A stretch of 64,000 nt of DNA, from NCBI GenBank assembly GCA_951802195.1, contig OX637627.1:1240001-1304000 (forward strand). Direction: 5' to 3'. Under the pieces are notes generated by a model. The model was not told the DNA's origin, ran no database searches, and worked only from the letters and a program-made list of their open reading frames with translations. Source of the DNA: Tausonia pullulans (lineage: Eukaryota; Basidiomycota; Tremellomycetes; Cystofilobasidiales; Mrakiaceae). Below, piece by piece: positions 47,406-58,432 of the stretch (positions are counted from its first letter, which is position 1; every line of letters begins with the position of its first letter). Position numbers and translations under genes: made by a program.

Positions 47406-49861
47406 ATGTCCACCTCCTCCTTCTCCTCCGCCCTAGGCCCTCGAGAGCCAGGTAGACGACGGAGCTCCTCCTCCCTCGCCCTCCACGGCGTCCCGTTAGT
47501 CACATTCCTTCAGCCTGAGTCCAGCCATCAACACCCCCGCCGGCTCGTTGCTCATGCATGCATGATCGGTATCCCGTCTTACTCGTTATATCTAGCACTA
47601 TCTCTGGCGGTACCCTCCCTGTGCCCCAACTCTCGACCAAAGGCTCGTCCTCGTTCGACCACTCGTCGAGCAATGGTAGCGCTGGTGTGCCTCTGTCGTC
47701 GGCGGCCATGGCGGCCGCCATCAAGGGGATGCCCCTCCAGGTCGCCGCCTCAAGCGCTTCGCCCATGGCCGACGCCGGCCGACAACGGGCAGCAGCTCCA
47801 GCTCCGGCAATTGTCGGCCAGTGGGACATTCCCTGGTTGAACTGGCTGAAGGATCCAGGTTCGTCGTGTCTTTTACCATCCTTGGCGGGCCACCCACCCA
47901 CGAACGCCGAGCGAGCCTCAGTTGGTCGTGCTTGCGCGCTTCTCCTCTTCTTGGCTTGCTTCGGCCCGACGGGGCCCGGGCCCCCGCGAGCGAGTGACAG
48001 GTTGTCTTGTCAGGCTTCTCCTCGCCCTGAACGTTGGGGTTGGGCGCAAGACCACGCGGGCAGCAGAGGAGAGAAAGAGAGCTGGGCTGCGCGCGAGAGT
48101 GTGATTGTTCAGGCCAACTAACATAGCCCGTCGCTTCTGCCCCTCCGTCTCCCCACCCCCCCAGTCTCAACATTTATGGCGATCGCCGCGACCCTGACAG
48201 CATACGCAGTATGCGCGATGTGGGGGGACGGCTTCAGCCCTGTCCGGCCGTTCCTCTTCATTTCACACCCGGTCGAAGATCGGCCAGGCTACTTTGTCAA
48301 GGGACCGGCGGTAAGCCCAGACGTGGACTGATGCTTGCCACGCCCGCATTTATTGTGCTCACATCTCGCTTCTCCAAGGACGTCCCCTTTCTCCTCTTCT
48401 ACCTCGTTCTCTGGTGAGACTCGAAGCGCGCGTTCCCTCGAGGTCCGATGAGCCTCATCTTCGCCTCTCGGCTCCAGGTTTCATGTCCGCCAGCTCCTCG
48501 CCATCTACGTCTTCCCGCACGTCGCCCGCCAGTTCGGCCTCCGCAAGCAGCAGAAGATTGAGCGGTTCACCGAGCAGGCCTACACGCTCACGTATGCTAC
48601 GTGCGCGACCATCGCGGGCGTGCTCGTCATGCACGAGCTCCCGACCTGGTGGTACAGGACCGAAGCGTATTTTGAGCGTGAGTCGGGGTATCGAGGATGC
48701 GTGAGCTTGTCCGCTAACTCGGATCGGTTTCAGATTATGAGACCCACTATCAGATGCGCGGGTCGCTGAAGACGTTTTATCTGCTCCAGAGCGTGAGTAA
48801 CCCTCCTCAGTTGAGGGCGTGTTCTTAATCTGACAATGTCAATTTCTTTCCAGGCCTTTTGGTTCGTCAAACAGGCCCTTCCTCTGACGTCTCTCGATCA
48901 CTCACTGTCGTTATGTTCCTCTAGGCTCCAGCAGATCCTCATCCTGGCTATGCGAATGGAGGTGAGCCACTGACTACTTCTTTCAATGCAGGCAGAGCCA
49001 ATCTGATTCGTCCTATCAACCACAGAAACCAAGAGATGATTTTGTAGAGCTGGCCTTCCACGTAAGCCGGGACACGCCCCCTCGACTCTGTTTGCACCGC
49101 TGAACATGGCTCGCACTTGCAGCACTTTGTCACGTTTTACCTCATCTTTTGCTCCTACTTCCAGAACCTGACGCTTATCGGCAACGGCATCGTGCGTCTC
49201 CACGGCTGGTTCTGCTGCTAGGAAGCGCCTCTCGTTGACCTCGTCCTTCTCGCACGACCCCCAGTTTCTGAGCATGGACGTCTCGGACGCATTTCTCGCT
49301 TTGGCCAAGCTCATCAACTACACCGACGTGGGTTTTTATCTCGACCAGTTGGTACAACCAAACGCTACTGAAGGCCCTTCATCCTGTCCCAGCCTCCAGA
49401 ATGGGTCAGCAGCATGGCGTTCTCTGTCTTCGTCGGTGTCTGGACGTGGTTTCGGCATTATGAGAACATCAAGGTGCGTATTGGCTGCTGGTGAACTGTG
49501 GCCATCGGCGCTGAAGCTGAGATTCTCTCCCGTCATCTCCAAGATCCTCATCAATCTCTTCTCCGACGTAGAGAAGATTGCCCCAGAGTTCCGTGTTTGG
49601 GCGCCGTCGCAGGGTCTGTTCATGCCAGAAGGGTATGCTTTTCCCTCGATTGCAGATTGGTAGGATCCCCAAATCTGAACTGTCTGGCTCACTCCTTCTC
49701 ACAGCATGGTCTGGCAAGTCTTCACGCCCATTTTTTTCCTCCAACTCGTCAATCTCTTCTGGTACTACCGGATCTGGATCATCCTCATCAAGGCCATCCG
49801 CGGGATCCAGCTCGCGGATGACCGAGAAACCGGCGAGGACACGGACGACAAGACTCACTGA
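47406..49861 (+). CDS. LAG1: Ceramide synthase (Lag1/Lac1-type, TLC domain)
   Basis: An endoplasmic-reticulum enzyme joining a fatty acyl-CoA to a long-chain base. A Ser/Ala-rich cytosolic N-terminus leads to WDIPWLNWLKDP and a first membrane segment (STFMAIAATLTAYAVCAMW). The TLC domain follows: DVPFLLFYLVLWFHVRQLLA, KIERFTEQAYTLTYATCATI, AGVLVMHELPTWWYRTEAYF, LKTFYLLQSAFWLQQILILA, then DDFVELAFHHFVTFYLIFCS with the two active-site His, and LSMDVSDAFLALAKLINYTD. The end reads VFVGVWTWFRHYENIK, ILINLFSDVEKIAPEFRVWA, MVWQVFTPIFFLQLVNLFWY and an acidic tail. Lag1 motif residues are present. Convergent with the SWT1-like gene at 110 bp. Many short introns; family assignment firm. Confidence 0.93.
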
Positions 49862-49971
49862 AACGACGGAACTATGCTTTATTTCTTGTCTTTCCTAGAT
49901 TCACTATGGATGACTGGCGAGTTTCTTCCCCTCTCTTTCCAACGTTGTCTCCAGACCTTATTCCTTTCATG

Positions 49972-51780
49972 TCAGACCTCTTCCATCTTTCCCCGCTTGC
50001 CCACCACTGCTCTCCTCGCCCTCCCCACTGCCAGCTTTATGTCTTCCCACCCCTCGTCCGCATGCTTTCCTCCCCCTTCTCGACGGAGGAACGCCCTCCC
50101 GCCCGTCCCACAAAGCACCACCTCCACTGCGTCCAGTGCCAGTCCCCATTCTGCCCATCTTTCCTCTGGCGATTGCGCAACCGGAGGGGCGAAGAAAGCT
50201 GCGAGCGCTGGGAGGAGCTTCCTTCGAACATGCGAGAGAGATGGGGGCAAAAGAGCACCGGCTGTAGTGGCTGAGAAAGAGGAAGAGGAGGACCGGCAGG
50301 GCGGTAGTGGTGGGCGTAATGGGGCATGACGAGAAGCGTGGGAGTTTTTTCGGGGAGGGGATGGAGGGAGGGATGAGAAGGGACACGATGGCGACGTGAT
50401 GATGGCCGTGGAGCGGCCGAGATCGAGGCCAGACCAGCGAGCGTCTTCGATATTCCAGATCCTCGCGAGGGCGTCAAAGCACCACTAGAGAGAGACGAGT
50501 GAGAGCCTCAGTATATAGCGACGGAAATTGAACGAGCATAGGGGACGTACATGGAGTGGCCATTGGCTCGCGGGAGGATCGGTTGGCAGCCCAGCGCGAA
50601 CGAGGACCTCGGGAGAAAGGCGGGCAAGGTGGCGCGCGAGGGAAGGTGGGACATGCGCTAGAAGCGTGGAAGAGAGATCGGCGTAGACTTCCGACATGGA
50701 GGAAAGGGGGGTGACGCCGGAGTCCATCTCCATCGTCGTCGCCGCCGGGCTGCCGCTGGCCGAGCGGCGAGGTGGAGGAAAGGGAACAGAAGAGGGGGTT
50801 TCGGTCGGCGCCTCTCCCCCGAGGCCGAGCATGAGAGAGCCGGTTTTAACGTCTCGGGGGACGACGGACGCGCCCGAGCCGAGAGTTCCGAGCTCACCGG
50901 TGAGGAGCGCTTTGGCGGTCAGGTTAAGATCCTGTGTCCAGAGGAAGACGCGCGGCGACGAGGCCGATGAGAAGAAGGGCGAGGGCGGCCGTCGGAACGC
51001 GAGGGCGCATCGGAGAATATTATCGTCGTTCGAGGCGGACTAGAGAAGGGAGGATCAGATCCATTCTTCGTGATGTGGAAGAGAGGGACGCCGGCTCACT
51101 GGGTCAAGATGACGCGTCGCAGCATCCGACGTCGGATCAAGCCGGTCCCCTTGCAAGACGCCCGCTCCAGCGTGTCGCTCGCGTTCCTTGGCCTCGACGA
51201 GCCATCGGTTCGCCCGCCTAGCAAGCTCCCCGAGGCCGACAGCGTGCCTGCTCATCTTGTTTCCTCCGCCAAGAGCTTGACTCCGGGACGAGTTCTTGAG
51301 CCCATCAAGCTCGCGGAGGACCACGACCGGGATGACCAGCAAGGTAAGAGGAAGGCGACGGCCGTGGCCGCCCCCCGCAGCCGCAGCAGACACGGCGTCG
51401 GCGAGGAGAAGATTGTGGATGTGTGCAAGGAGGTCGAGGTGGGTGAGGAGGACGTTGGTGTCGAGGCAGAGGATGAGAGGCGGGAGACTGACTCCGTCCG
51501 CGAGCGTCGGCTGCTCAGCCTCCCAGTCCATGCCGGCAAGATCAGCCTCGAGCGGTCTAGCAGCGTAGCATTCCTCCCAGCGACCGCGCCCTGTGCTGGA
51601 GGTGGAAAGGGCGTCCTGGGCGGCCTCTTCGACCTGTTCGGCCAAGTCGAGGTCGAGGTTCATGTGCTGGGTGATGACCTCGTGTTCCTCGTGGAGGCCG
51701 TCGATGACGAGCGAGACGGAGCCGCCATCGTCCGTGGCATAGGGCGAGGGCGGGACGGGGTTGGTATCCGCGTATGACAT
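49972..51780 (-). CDS. SWT1: Swt1-like PIN-domain endoribonuclease
   Basis: Swt1 is a nuclear endoribonuclease that cuts unspliced or faulty mRNPs at the nuclear pore. The protein starts MSYADTNPVPPSPYATDDGG, then the PIN domain: PLILCLDTNVLLTHLDLLAH with the first catalytic Asp, LLVIPVVVLRELDGLKNSSR with the conserved Glu/Asp, LARRANRWLVEA and, after an intron, VFLWTQDLNLTAKALLTGE. A second half follows with SEVYADLSSTLLAHVPPSLA, WCFDALARIWNIEDARWSGL and a helical C-terminus RRKLLPALAAFFAPPVAQSP ending GKMEEV. PIN plus a helical C-terminal domain is the Swt1 layout, but the part before the PIN domain is short. Convergent with LAG1, divergent from the CRH gene. Orthology is likely, not proven. 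Confidence 0.75.
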
Positions 51781-52007
51781 GGGGTGGAGGTGGTTGGCGT
51801 CGAGGAAGCAGAGAGACAGGATGGAGAGGTGAAAGAGGCCGAGGAAGGCCCGGGCAAGAAGAGGTCAGGCAACACGCGACTCACTTTCCTCGGTTACTCT
51901 TGGAGTCTGACCCCTGACTGTCAACCACTAGCACACGCGCTCTTCCTCACTCACGGCAGGCCGCATTCCCTATCCTCGCTGATCTCGTCTTGCTTCTTTC
52001 TTCGACG
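51781..52007. promoter_or_regulatory. Divergent promoter, SWT1-like / CRH-type gene
   Basis: A compact 227-bp region between two divergent starts. No specific site recognised. Confidence 0.4.
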
Positions 52008-54322
52008 ATGCGCCATACCGCGACTGTCCTCCTCGCGCTCACCTCGCTCGTCGCCGTCCGTGTCTCTGCTACTGCTGGTGCCGCGTGCGGCCCCGGCCTC
52101 AAGCTCTGCGGGTCCGATGCGCCCTGCTGCTCCGAGGTGAGTTCCTTCTCCTGCGGGGATGGCATCCCGGCTCTCTGGCTGGATTCTGGGCGGACTGGGA
52201 GTGGAAAGTTCCTTCGAGGGTCTTTACAGGAAATCGAGGAACAAAGGGGTCGAAGCACAGACGCCGAGGCCACCACTGGGCCCTTGTCGTCGTCGTCGTC
52301 GACTGTCTGCGGGCTTGGCGGGGGGCCGCATTGCCTCGTCCCATGCGTTGGCGTCTGCAGGAGAAGGGAGGCGCATTTTGGCGCCCAGTTGTCAGTCGTC
52401 AAAGAGGAGGTGGGAGGAAGAAGAGAGGAAATGAGAAAGCAACGACCGGCATTGGAGCGTCCATGCGCGCCCGTTTCGCTACCGAATTGGATCGACGGAC
52501 ACTGACTCGATCTCCATCCCTCTTCTTCTCGACTAGTTTGGATACTGCGGCGTGGGCACCTTCTGCCTCGGTGGCTGCAACCCGCTCTGGTCGAAGACGC
52601 CCCAATCGTGCGCCCCGGCGCCACTCTGCCTGCCCAACACGTACACTTTCAACGATCTCTCGCGGGTCCAGATGAACTCGACCAAGTACAACGGGAAGTG
52701 GGTGGTATCATCTTTTGCGAATCATGGCGGCGCTGCTGTATTATCGGCCAAGAGGATGGCTCCGCAGCTGCTCAGACGGTGTCGCTGATGCAGCTTCTTC
52801 CCCCAGTGCCACGGCGTACGACTGGGTCGTTGACAAGGGCGAGCTCACGACCACGGGCCATGAAGCGGTTCTCAAGCTCACGGAGACCAATGGTTCGGGG
52901 GCGGGCTCTGTCGTTCAGTGACGTAGCCCACGGCAGCTCACCAGTTTGACTTTCTCTCCAGGCGGCACCCGCATATCTTCTACCCGCTACGTCCAGTGAA
53001 CACCCTTAGCTAGCTGTGTTGAAGAGTTATTGTGCTGAATTCAGGGGGTTTCCTTCAGCTACGGCACGATCACTGCACGAGTGCGTGCCTCTTGCTTCCT
53101 TTCTCGGACCATTACGCTGCGACTGACCTCAAGCTTTCATCTCAACAGCTCAAGACATCAAGCGCTCTCGGCGTTGTTACCGCTTTCATTACAATGTCAG
53201 ACGTCAAAGACGAACTCGACGTCGAAATGCCCGGTGCTTCGACGGACGGATATCAGTCCAATTTGTTTTCCATGGGCGTTGCAAACTAGTCAGTAAAGTG
53301 GGGGATGGCTACTTTACCTTTGTCTGGACTGATAAGGCTCCTTTTATCAGCTCTTCCGGTCATGCTGGAAGCTTCTACAATCTGATCAGTAACTCACATG
53401 ACGAGTGAGCATCCACACTCGCCTTTCTTTCGGAAACCCGCTTGACTCAAATTACCTTCGTAGGTACCATGACTACACCATCGACTGGCAGCCTGACAAG
53501 ATCACCTGGAGCGTTGATGGGTGCGTTTTTTCGTCTACCTTGACGTTCGTTGTGTCGGCGCTCAGCTGACAGAGCTTTTGGTTTCTCCAGCACTGTCCAG
53601 AAGACGACGTACAAGACGGACACCCTTTCCCCAGACGGCCTGGTCTAGTGAGTGGTAGCCACCTTGCTCTCTGTCTACTGTCCACTCTGATGCTGAGACC
53701 TTTGCATTTGCAGCGAGTTGTGCGTCTCTCCCTATTGCGAACTGTCCACACGCTCCTTTGACCTAGCATCCAACCTCTCAGTCCTTCGACACCCTCGCGC
53801 GTCCAGCTCTCAATCTGGCCCGCCGGCATCGAGTCGTCCGCCAGCGGAACAGTGCGTTAATCTCATATGTCGCTCACCTTCAGCACACGCTGATTTTCTC
53901 TCTCCAGATCGACTGGGCCGGCGGCATGATTGACTGGACGACGTCCGAGTACACCTCCAACGGCTGCTACCGCGTCATGCTGGAGTCGGTTGCCGTCACG
54001 TGCTCGCCGACGCAGGCATCTCTCATCAACTCGACGAGCCAGAGCTACGTTTATGCCATGAGGTGAGCGATGCGTCCGCTGCCTGTGTTGCGCTCTTCTT
54101 TGACTCAAGTCTCTTACCTCGCAGCAATGATACGTGAGGTTCTGCTTCCCTCGTCTCATGTCGCCCTCGTGCTGATTCTTGCTTCTTTCTACTAGTCACA
54201 ACGTACCCTACGTGACCATCTCAACTCTCTCAACCATTTTCGGCGCCGCTTCGCCTCGACACAGTGCTATCAGCTTTACTGGAGTCGTTCTGGGCGCGGT
54301 CGCGTTGGCCCTTGCGCTCTAA
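52008..54322 (+). CDS. Crh-type GH16 chitin transglycosylase, GPI-anchored, with chitin-binding module
   Basis: Crh enzymes link chitin to beta-glucan in the fungal cell wall. A signal peptide (MRHTATVLLALTSLVAVRVS) is followed by a cysteine-rich module, CGPGLKLCGSDAPCCSE joined to FGYCGVGTFCLGGCNP, resembling a chitin-binding CBM18. The GH16 domain has AYDWVVDKGELTTTGHEAVL, RISSTRYVHYGTITARLKTS, the catalytic segment DVKDELDVEMPGASTDGYQS (near 53,200-53,255), HDYTIDWQPDKITWSVDG and PSTPSRVQLSIWPAGIESSA. The end is WAGGMIDWTTSEYTSNGCYR and a hydrophobic C-terminus (FTGVVLGAVALALAL) fitting a GPI signal. The usual catalytic core E-I-D-W-E is here E-L-D-V-E: both Glu and the Asp are kept. A 6-nt exon (53,714-53,719) is likely. 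At least eight introns. Confidence 0.88.
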
Positions 54323-54625
54323 GTCTCTCTTTCTATTATTTTTCCATTTGCTTTTGCTTTACTGTTGCCACTGGAACGTAATCGCACTCTCGCGTTAAAC
54401 TGGAGCTAAACACAGATACGTCCTCCCGTCGTCCTTCCTTACGGATCATATCATTCAGATTCACTTCAAAGATCCGATGATTCACTGAATTTTGCAATCA
54501 ACATTGCTTGTCACATTTCGCTGCTTTCATCATTGATGCAAGAACCAAGAGATCCGGTGTTGGAAGTTGATTTATGTTATTAAAACGTTTGCATTTATAA
54601 GACAATAGTCTGTATGAAATGATAA

Positions 54626-54646
54626 CCTGAACCGGATCGGTTCAGG
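54626..54646. repeat. Perfect 9-bp inverted repeat with 3-nt loop
   Basis: Arms CCTGAACCG and CGGTTCAGG around GAT, about 300 bp after the CRH stop codon. It could be a palindromic protein-binding site or an RNA hairpin; nothing else nearby explains it. Confidence 0.6.
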
Positions 54647-55737
54647 CTATACAGTGCACAGGTGTATATGAATAGTGTTAGGATGGCCCAAGGGTCAAAG
54701 GGCTGAGGAGGATGGGTGGGGAGAGGGGCGTCGGTGGAGGAGTGGAACGGAAATAATGGCAGTGGCACGGGCTCGCTCGCTTTGAAGTCTTGGGCAGGTT
54801 TGTCGGGTTCAAATGATAGTCAGAGTGCAGAACAAAAGTCTATGATGAACTGAGCGTCTATTGACGAGGGGTGAGAACAATGGAGGGGATGAGAAAGGTG
54901 AGATAGCAAAGAGTGTGGGACAGATGGGATAGGAGTATAAAATGGAGTTCATGCTTTAACCATTTCGACACGTGGCCCGGTTAAAGGCACTAAATCAGAT
55001 CGCAAGAGACCCAGTTGCATGAGTCTAAGTCGCCAATAGTGACAACAGGAGGGGAAGGATAAAAAAACCAAGAGTGCGGGACAAGTGGTAAATGAGAAGA
55101 GAGGGAAGGATAACGAAGAAGGAGCGTGGGTAGGTGTGGCGAAAGAAGGAAGGAAGAAGAGAGCATGCTGAGCAAGTCAGGAAGAGGCTGGGCATGCGAA
55201 CCACGTAGAACATCTAGAGCACATCGAATGGAAGACATGGTCGCAGGCCGCAAGATCGCAGTCGTGGAAGTGGCCAGGCCCAGGACTGAGATGACAAATC
55301 CGCGAGGTCCTGACACCCCAGAACCTAGCTGAGCCCACGCAAGGGCAGTACCCGAGGGATAGAGATCCCCAATCCATCCGCCTTCACGAAGGGTAGCAGA
55401 CAGATTGAGGGTGGCGCGCCCCCAAGCCGGACTAGCATCAGCAGCCCATCGGGTCCTCGTGAGTATACCTCGGTCATACCTTTGTTGAAGGTCAAGGTTC
55501 GCCCTGGGGTCCAATGTGATTGCAAGCTTATATTATATAGCTACTCGACTCTGCCCGCTTATATAGGTTTTACCGAGTGGCGTAGAAAGTGCTAGAGGGA
55601 TGAGGAGAGAGGGATGGCCAACTGCTGACTAACTATGGAGGAGAAGGGGATGGAAATTACTGGACTATAGGTCTCCGCGAATCGCTCCTTCCAACATCCT
55701 TGACGCAAGCATGGCTTGACTGACTAGCTGCTTCGTT

Positions 55738-56092
55738 GTGTCAGGCGCTCCGTCGGCGGCCTTCAAGGTCTCTCACCCCTCGGACTTGAGAGGATGTACC
55801 CTGACAGTCCCGCAAGCGACCACGCGTCGGCTACAGCTACTCCTACAAAGTACTCGGCTCCTTCGATCGCGCCTGAACCACCTGCGCTTGCACCGAGTTT
55901 CATTCAGATCCTCGAACTGAAGGAGATTGTTGAGATCCTTGACGTAGACCCCATCTTCTGAGCAAGGTGAGCACCTTGTCTTCCGTTTGAACATCAAGGT
56001 TCAGTATCTCGAGCAAGCGAGCAAAAATCCTACCGCGGCCATCAGTCAGTTCCTCATGGATCAATCGCACGGCACCTTGCGGCAAGTGTAGA
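55738..56092 (+). pseudogene. Possible gene remnant, unknown family
   Basis: After a good acceptor (TGTGTCAG ending about 55,743) one + frame reads VGGLQGLSPLGLERMYPDSP, then ALAPSFIQILELKEIVEILD and VDPIF before a stop. In the next frame, from about 55,962, it reads EQGEHLVFRLNIKVQYLEQA and SKNPTAAISQFLMDQSHGTL before a TAG. Both parts look like real protein and lie end to end, but no start, no upstream exon and no legal intron between them are evident. I cannot name the family. It may be the 3' end of a truncated and frameshifted gene, or a short gene with unusual splicing. Confidence 0.3.
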
Positions 56093-56473
56093 ACCTGCCC
56101 TTCCCCATCACCTCCCCTTGTTGCTCGTCCCTCGAACGTCGGCAGAGCATCGAGCATTCACCATTTCGTAGATCTGTCTGTCTTCTGCGACCGCCCTATC
56201 CGTCATCTCGCCATCGTCTCCATCATCTCTCAACATATCACTCGTGTCTGTGGAGCACCCCGCCGAGACTAGTACCTCCCTCAGCCTGAATGTCTCTTCA
56301 TATCTTGTTCTGCAGCCTTCCCATGCCCAATGTCCTTTTTTCCTCATCCTTTCCAGGCACCGTCGCTCGCAAGAGTACGCCGAGTCGATGAGCGTCGATA
56401 GATATGTATACGCACCAACTGTCCAGGTGTGTTCACTTTGTCCTTTCGCCGCACTTAATCCCTCGCCGTATCT

Positions 56474-58432
56474 TCAGATCGCCCTCTCCTCGATCATTTG
56501 CTTCTCCTTCTCTCCCTTGGGGATCCACCCAGACGCGGCTGCAAACAGCCCGACGACCGCACACAGGCCCGTGAAGATGATGGTCGCCCCCCAACGTCCG
56601 TCCTCAAGGCCAAATGCGCCCTTGGTGCCGGCGAAGGACGAGCCCGTCGAGGCGGTGAGGAGAGACGAGGTAAGCGGACCGGAGAAGAGGTTGCCTGCTC
56701 CGCGGGTGGCGACGAAGATGGAGAAGAGGAGGATCGTTTCGGACGGGTCTCCCTGCGCGATCGTGGTGAAGCCCGACCAGAAAGCGCCGTAGCCTACAAG
56801 TGAGTGCAAGAGACGCCTGATCAGTACGCGAAAGCCGATGGTTCTGATTGACAGCGAGAGGAGTTACTCGGAGAGACAAAGCCGTAGAAGATGGCGAAGA
56901 CGATGAGGGTCGGGTAGGACATGCTAAAGCCCCAGAGGAAGAAGACTGAGAGGATGGAGATCGATGAGGCGATGACGATGCCCATATTCAGGTGCTTGTC
57001 CGAGACTGCGAGCAAGTAGCTATGGATCAGTAGGGCCCTTCGATGCACAAGAAGGGTAGGAGTGCGCTTCTCACAGTGTCCGAAGACCGGGTACCCGATG
57101 CCTACAGAATGAGGAAAGACTCAATCAGATGGGACTCATAGTAGAGCTTTGTCGTAGAGGACTGACCGTTGCTCACGTTCATCAAAGCGAGAACGAGGGT
57201 TCCCTGGAAACTGGTCAGGTTGAGAGCGCTGGCCGCGAACGTCGGAAGGTAGAGCTGAGGAGCGAAGTTGCCCATTCCCTGGACGAAGCTGACGACTGCA
57301 AGGCAAGGGAGGATGAGCGAGCGCCCTGCGGCAGGCGTGAAGAAGGCGCTCAGAGAGGGCCTCACCGAGGAAGAACCAGAACACCCGCTTGCGCATGAAC
57401 TTGACGGTCAACTTTCGGTTCGTCTTGACGACCGCGTCGGGGATTCTGCCCTTGATGAAGGGCGCGACCGCGACGACCGAGACCGCGAAGGTGGCCGCCA
57501 TGGCGAGGAGGGTCGTTCGGTGTCCGTACCGTCGCAGGAGAGCGTCGATGAGCAGCGGGATCACAAAGCCGCCGAATCCAGTGCCGGAGAAGAGGATGCC
57601 CACAGCGAGTCCGCGCTTCTTGTCGAACCAGTCTCTGTGGCACAAGCGAGAGTAGACCTACGTATCAGTGTCGAAGTGAAAAGAATGAATGAAAAGAAGA
57701 CGAGACCAACCAAAGGTACGTCGATGCGCTCCAGCTGAGATTCGACAGAGCAGAGCAAGTCAGCGGTGCGATCGACTGCATCAAAACAGGTAAGGCTCAC
57801 TAGAGGACCGATCCGCCGACAGATAGGAGGAGTCCCTGAGTCATGAGCAGCTGCATTGGCGTAGATGAAAACGAGGCGCCCAGCAGTCCTGCGATGCAAA
57901 GCACGAGGCCGATGTACATGGCCGGTCGGCGGTGGGTAGGATAGGCCGTGAACCACGACATGGTGGGGAAGGCGAGGAGGTAATTGAGACCCGACGCGAG
58001 CGAACCGATCAACGGCAGCAGCGTCGAGGGCGAGTTCTTGAAGACCTCGCGCTCGTAGTACTCGAGGAAGATACCGTTCGCGAGCGGCACTCCCCAGACC
58101 GGACTTCGAGAACGTAGCTGGCTGCGAGGAAGGACCAGGCGCGAATGCCACTGTCCTGCGTGAAGGAGACAAAGACAGGGTCAGCAAGCGGCCCGGTACA
58201 GCTTGGGGATGAGGCATGGACTGACGATAGGAGGCAGCTCGATGGGAAATTCCCTTATGCTCTCTCTCCTCGAGCGATCCCCAGCGCCCGGAGGAGCCTC
58301 CAACAGCCACGACGGACTGTCAACTTCGAGGTTAGTCGTCGAGAAGGGCTGGGAGTGTCGGTTTGAGGTGAGGTCGTCGAGCTCCAGGTCGAGCGAGGTT
58401 GTCGTCGTGCTGGGTTGGATGACGGCCGCCAT
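56474..58432 (-). CDS. MFS transporter, monocarboxylate-permease-like, with apparent frameshift
   Basis: A 12-helix major facilitator of the fungal monocarboxylate (Mch) type. After a cytosolic N-terminus (MAAVIQPSTTTTSLDLELDD) come IDSGIRAWSFLAASYVLE, VWGVPLANGIFLEYY, PSTLLPLIGSLASGLNYLLA, RPAMYIGLVLCIAGLLGASF, TPMQLLMTQGLLLSVGGSVL and WFDKKRGLAVGILFSGTGFG. Further parts are GFVIPLLIDALLRRYGHRTT, VSFVQGMGNFAPQLYLPTFA, GIVIASSISILSVFFLWGFS, PSETILLFSIFVATRGAGNL and FTGLCAVVGLFAAASGWIPK. Between SYVLE and VWGVPL (about 58,101-58,109) the conserved reading needs one base more than is present, and no normal intron fits. Elsewhere the frame is kept by regular introns. Either the gene is newly inactivated or the sequence has a one-base error. 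It is divergent from the Zn2Cys6 regulator. Confidence 0.8.

Larger units (their letters stand above)
54323..56473. other. Gene-poor, AT-richer stretch
   Basis: About 2.1 kb between the CRH gene and the transporter. The first 600 bp are clearly less GC-rich and contain a perfect hairpin (54,626-54,646). A 174-codon frame without ATG lies on the - strand at 54,990-55,514, just downstream of a TATA-like ATATTATATAG near 55,525; it matches nothing I know. Coding-like fragments on the + strand at about 55,740-56,092 are listed separately. The remainder down to 56,473 is probably the 3' end of the transporter gene. Confidence 0.4.

Noticed and set aside
54990-55514. 174-codon frame on the - strand
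   Set aside because: Begins at TTG with no in-frame ATG until deep inside and matches no family; kept only as a note in the gap description.
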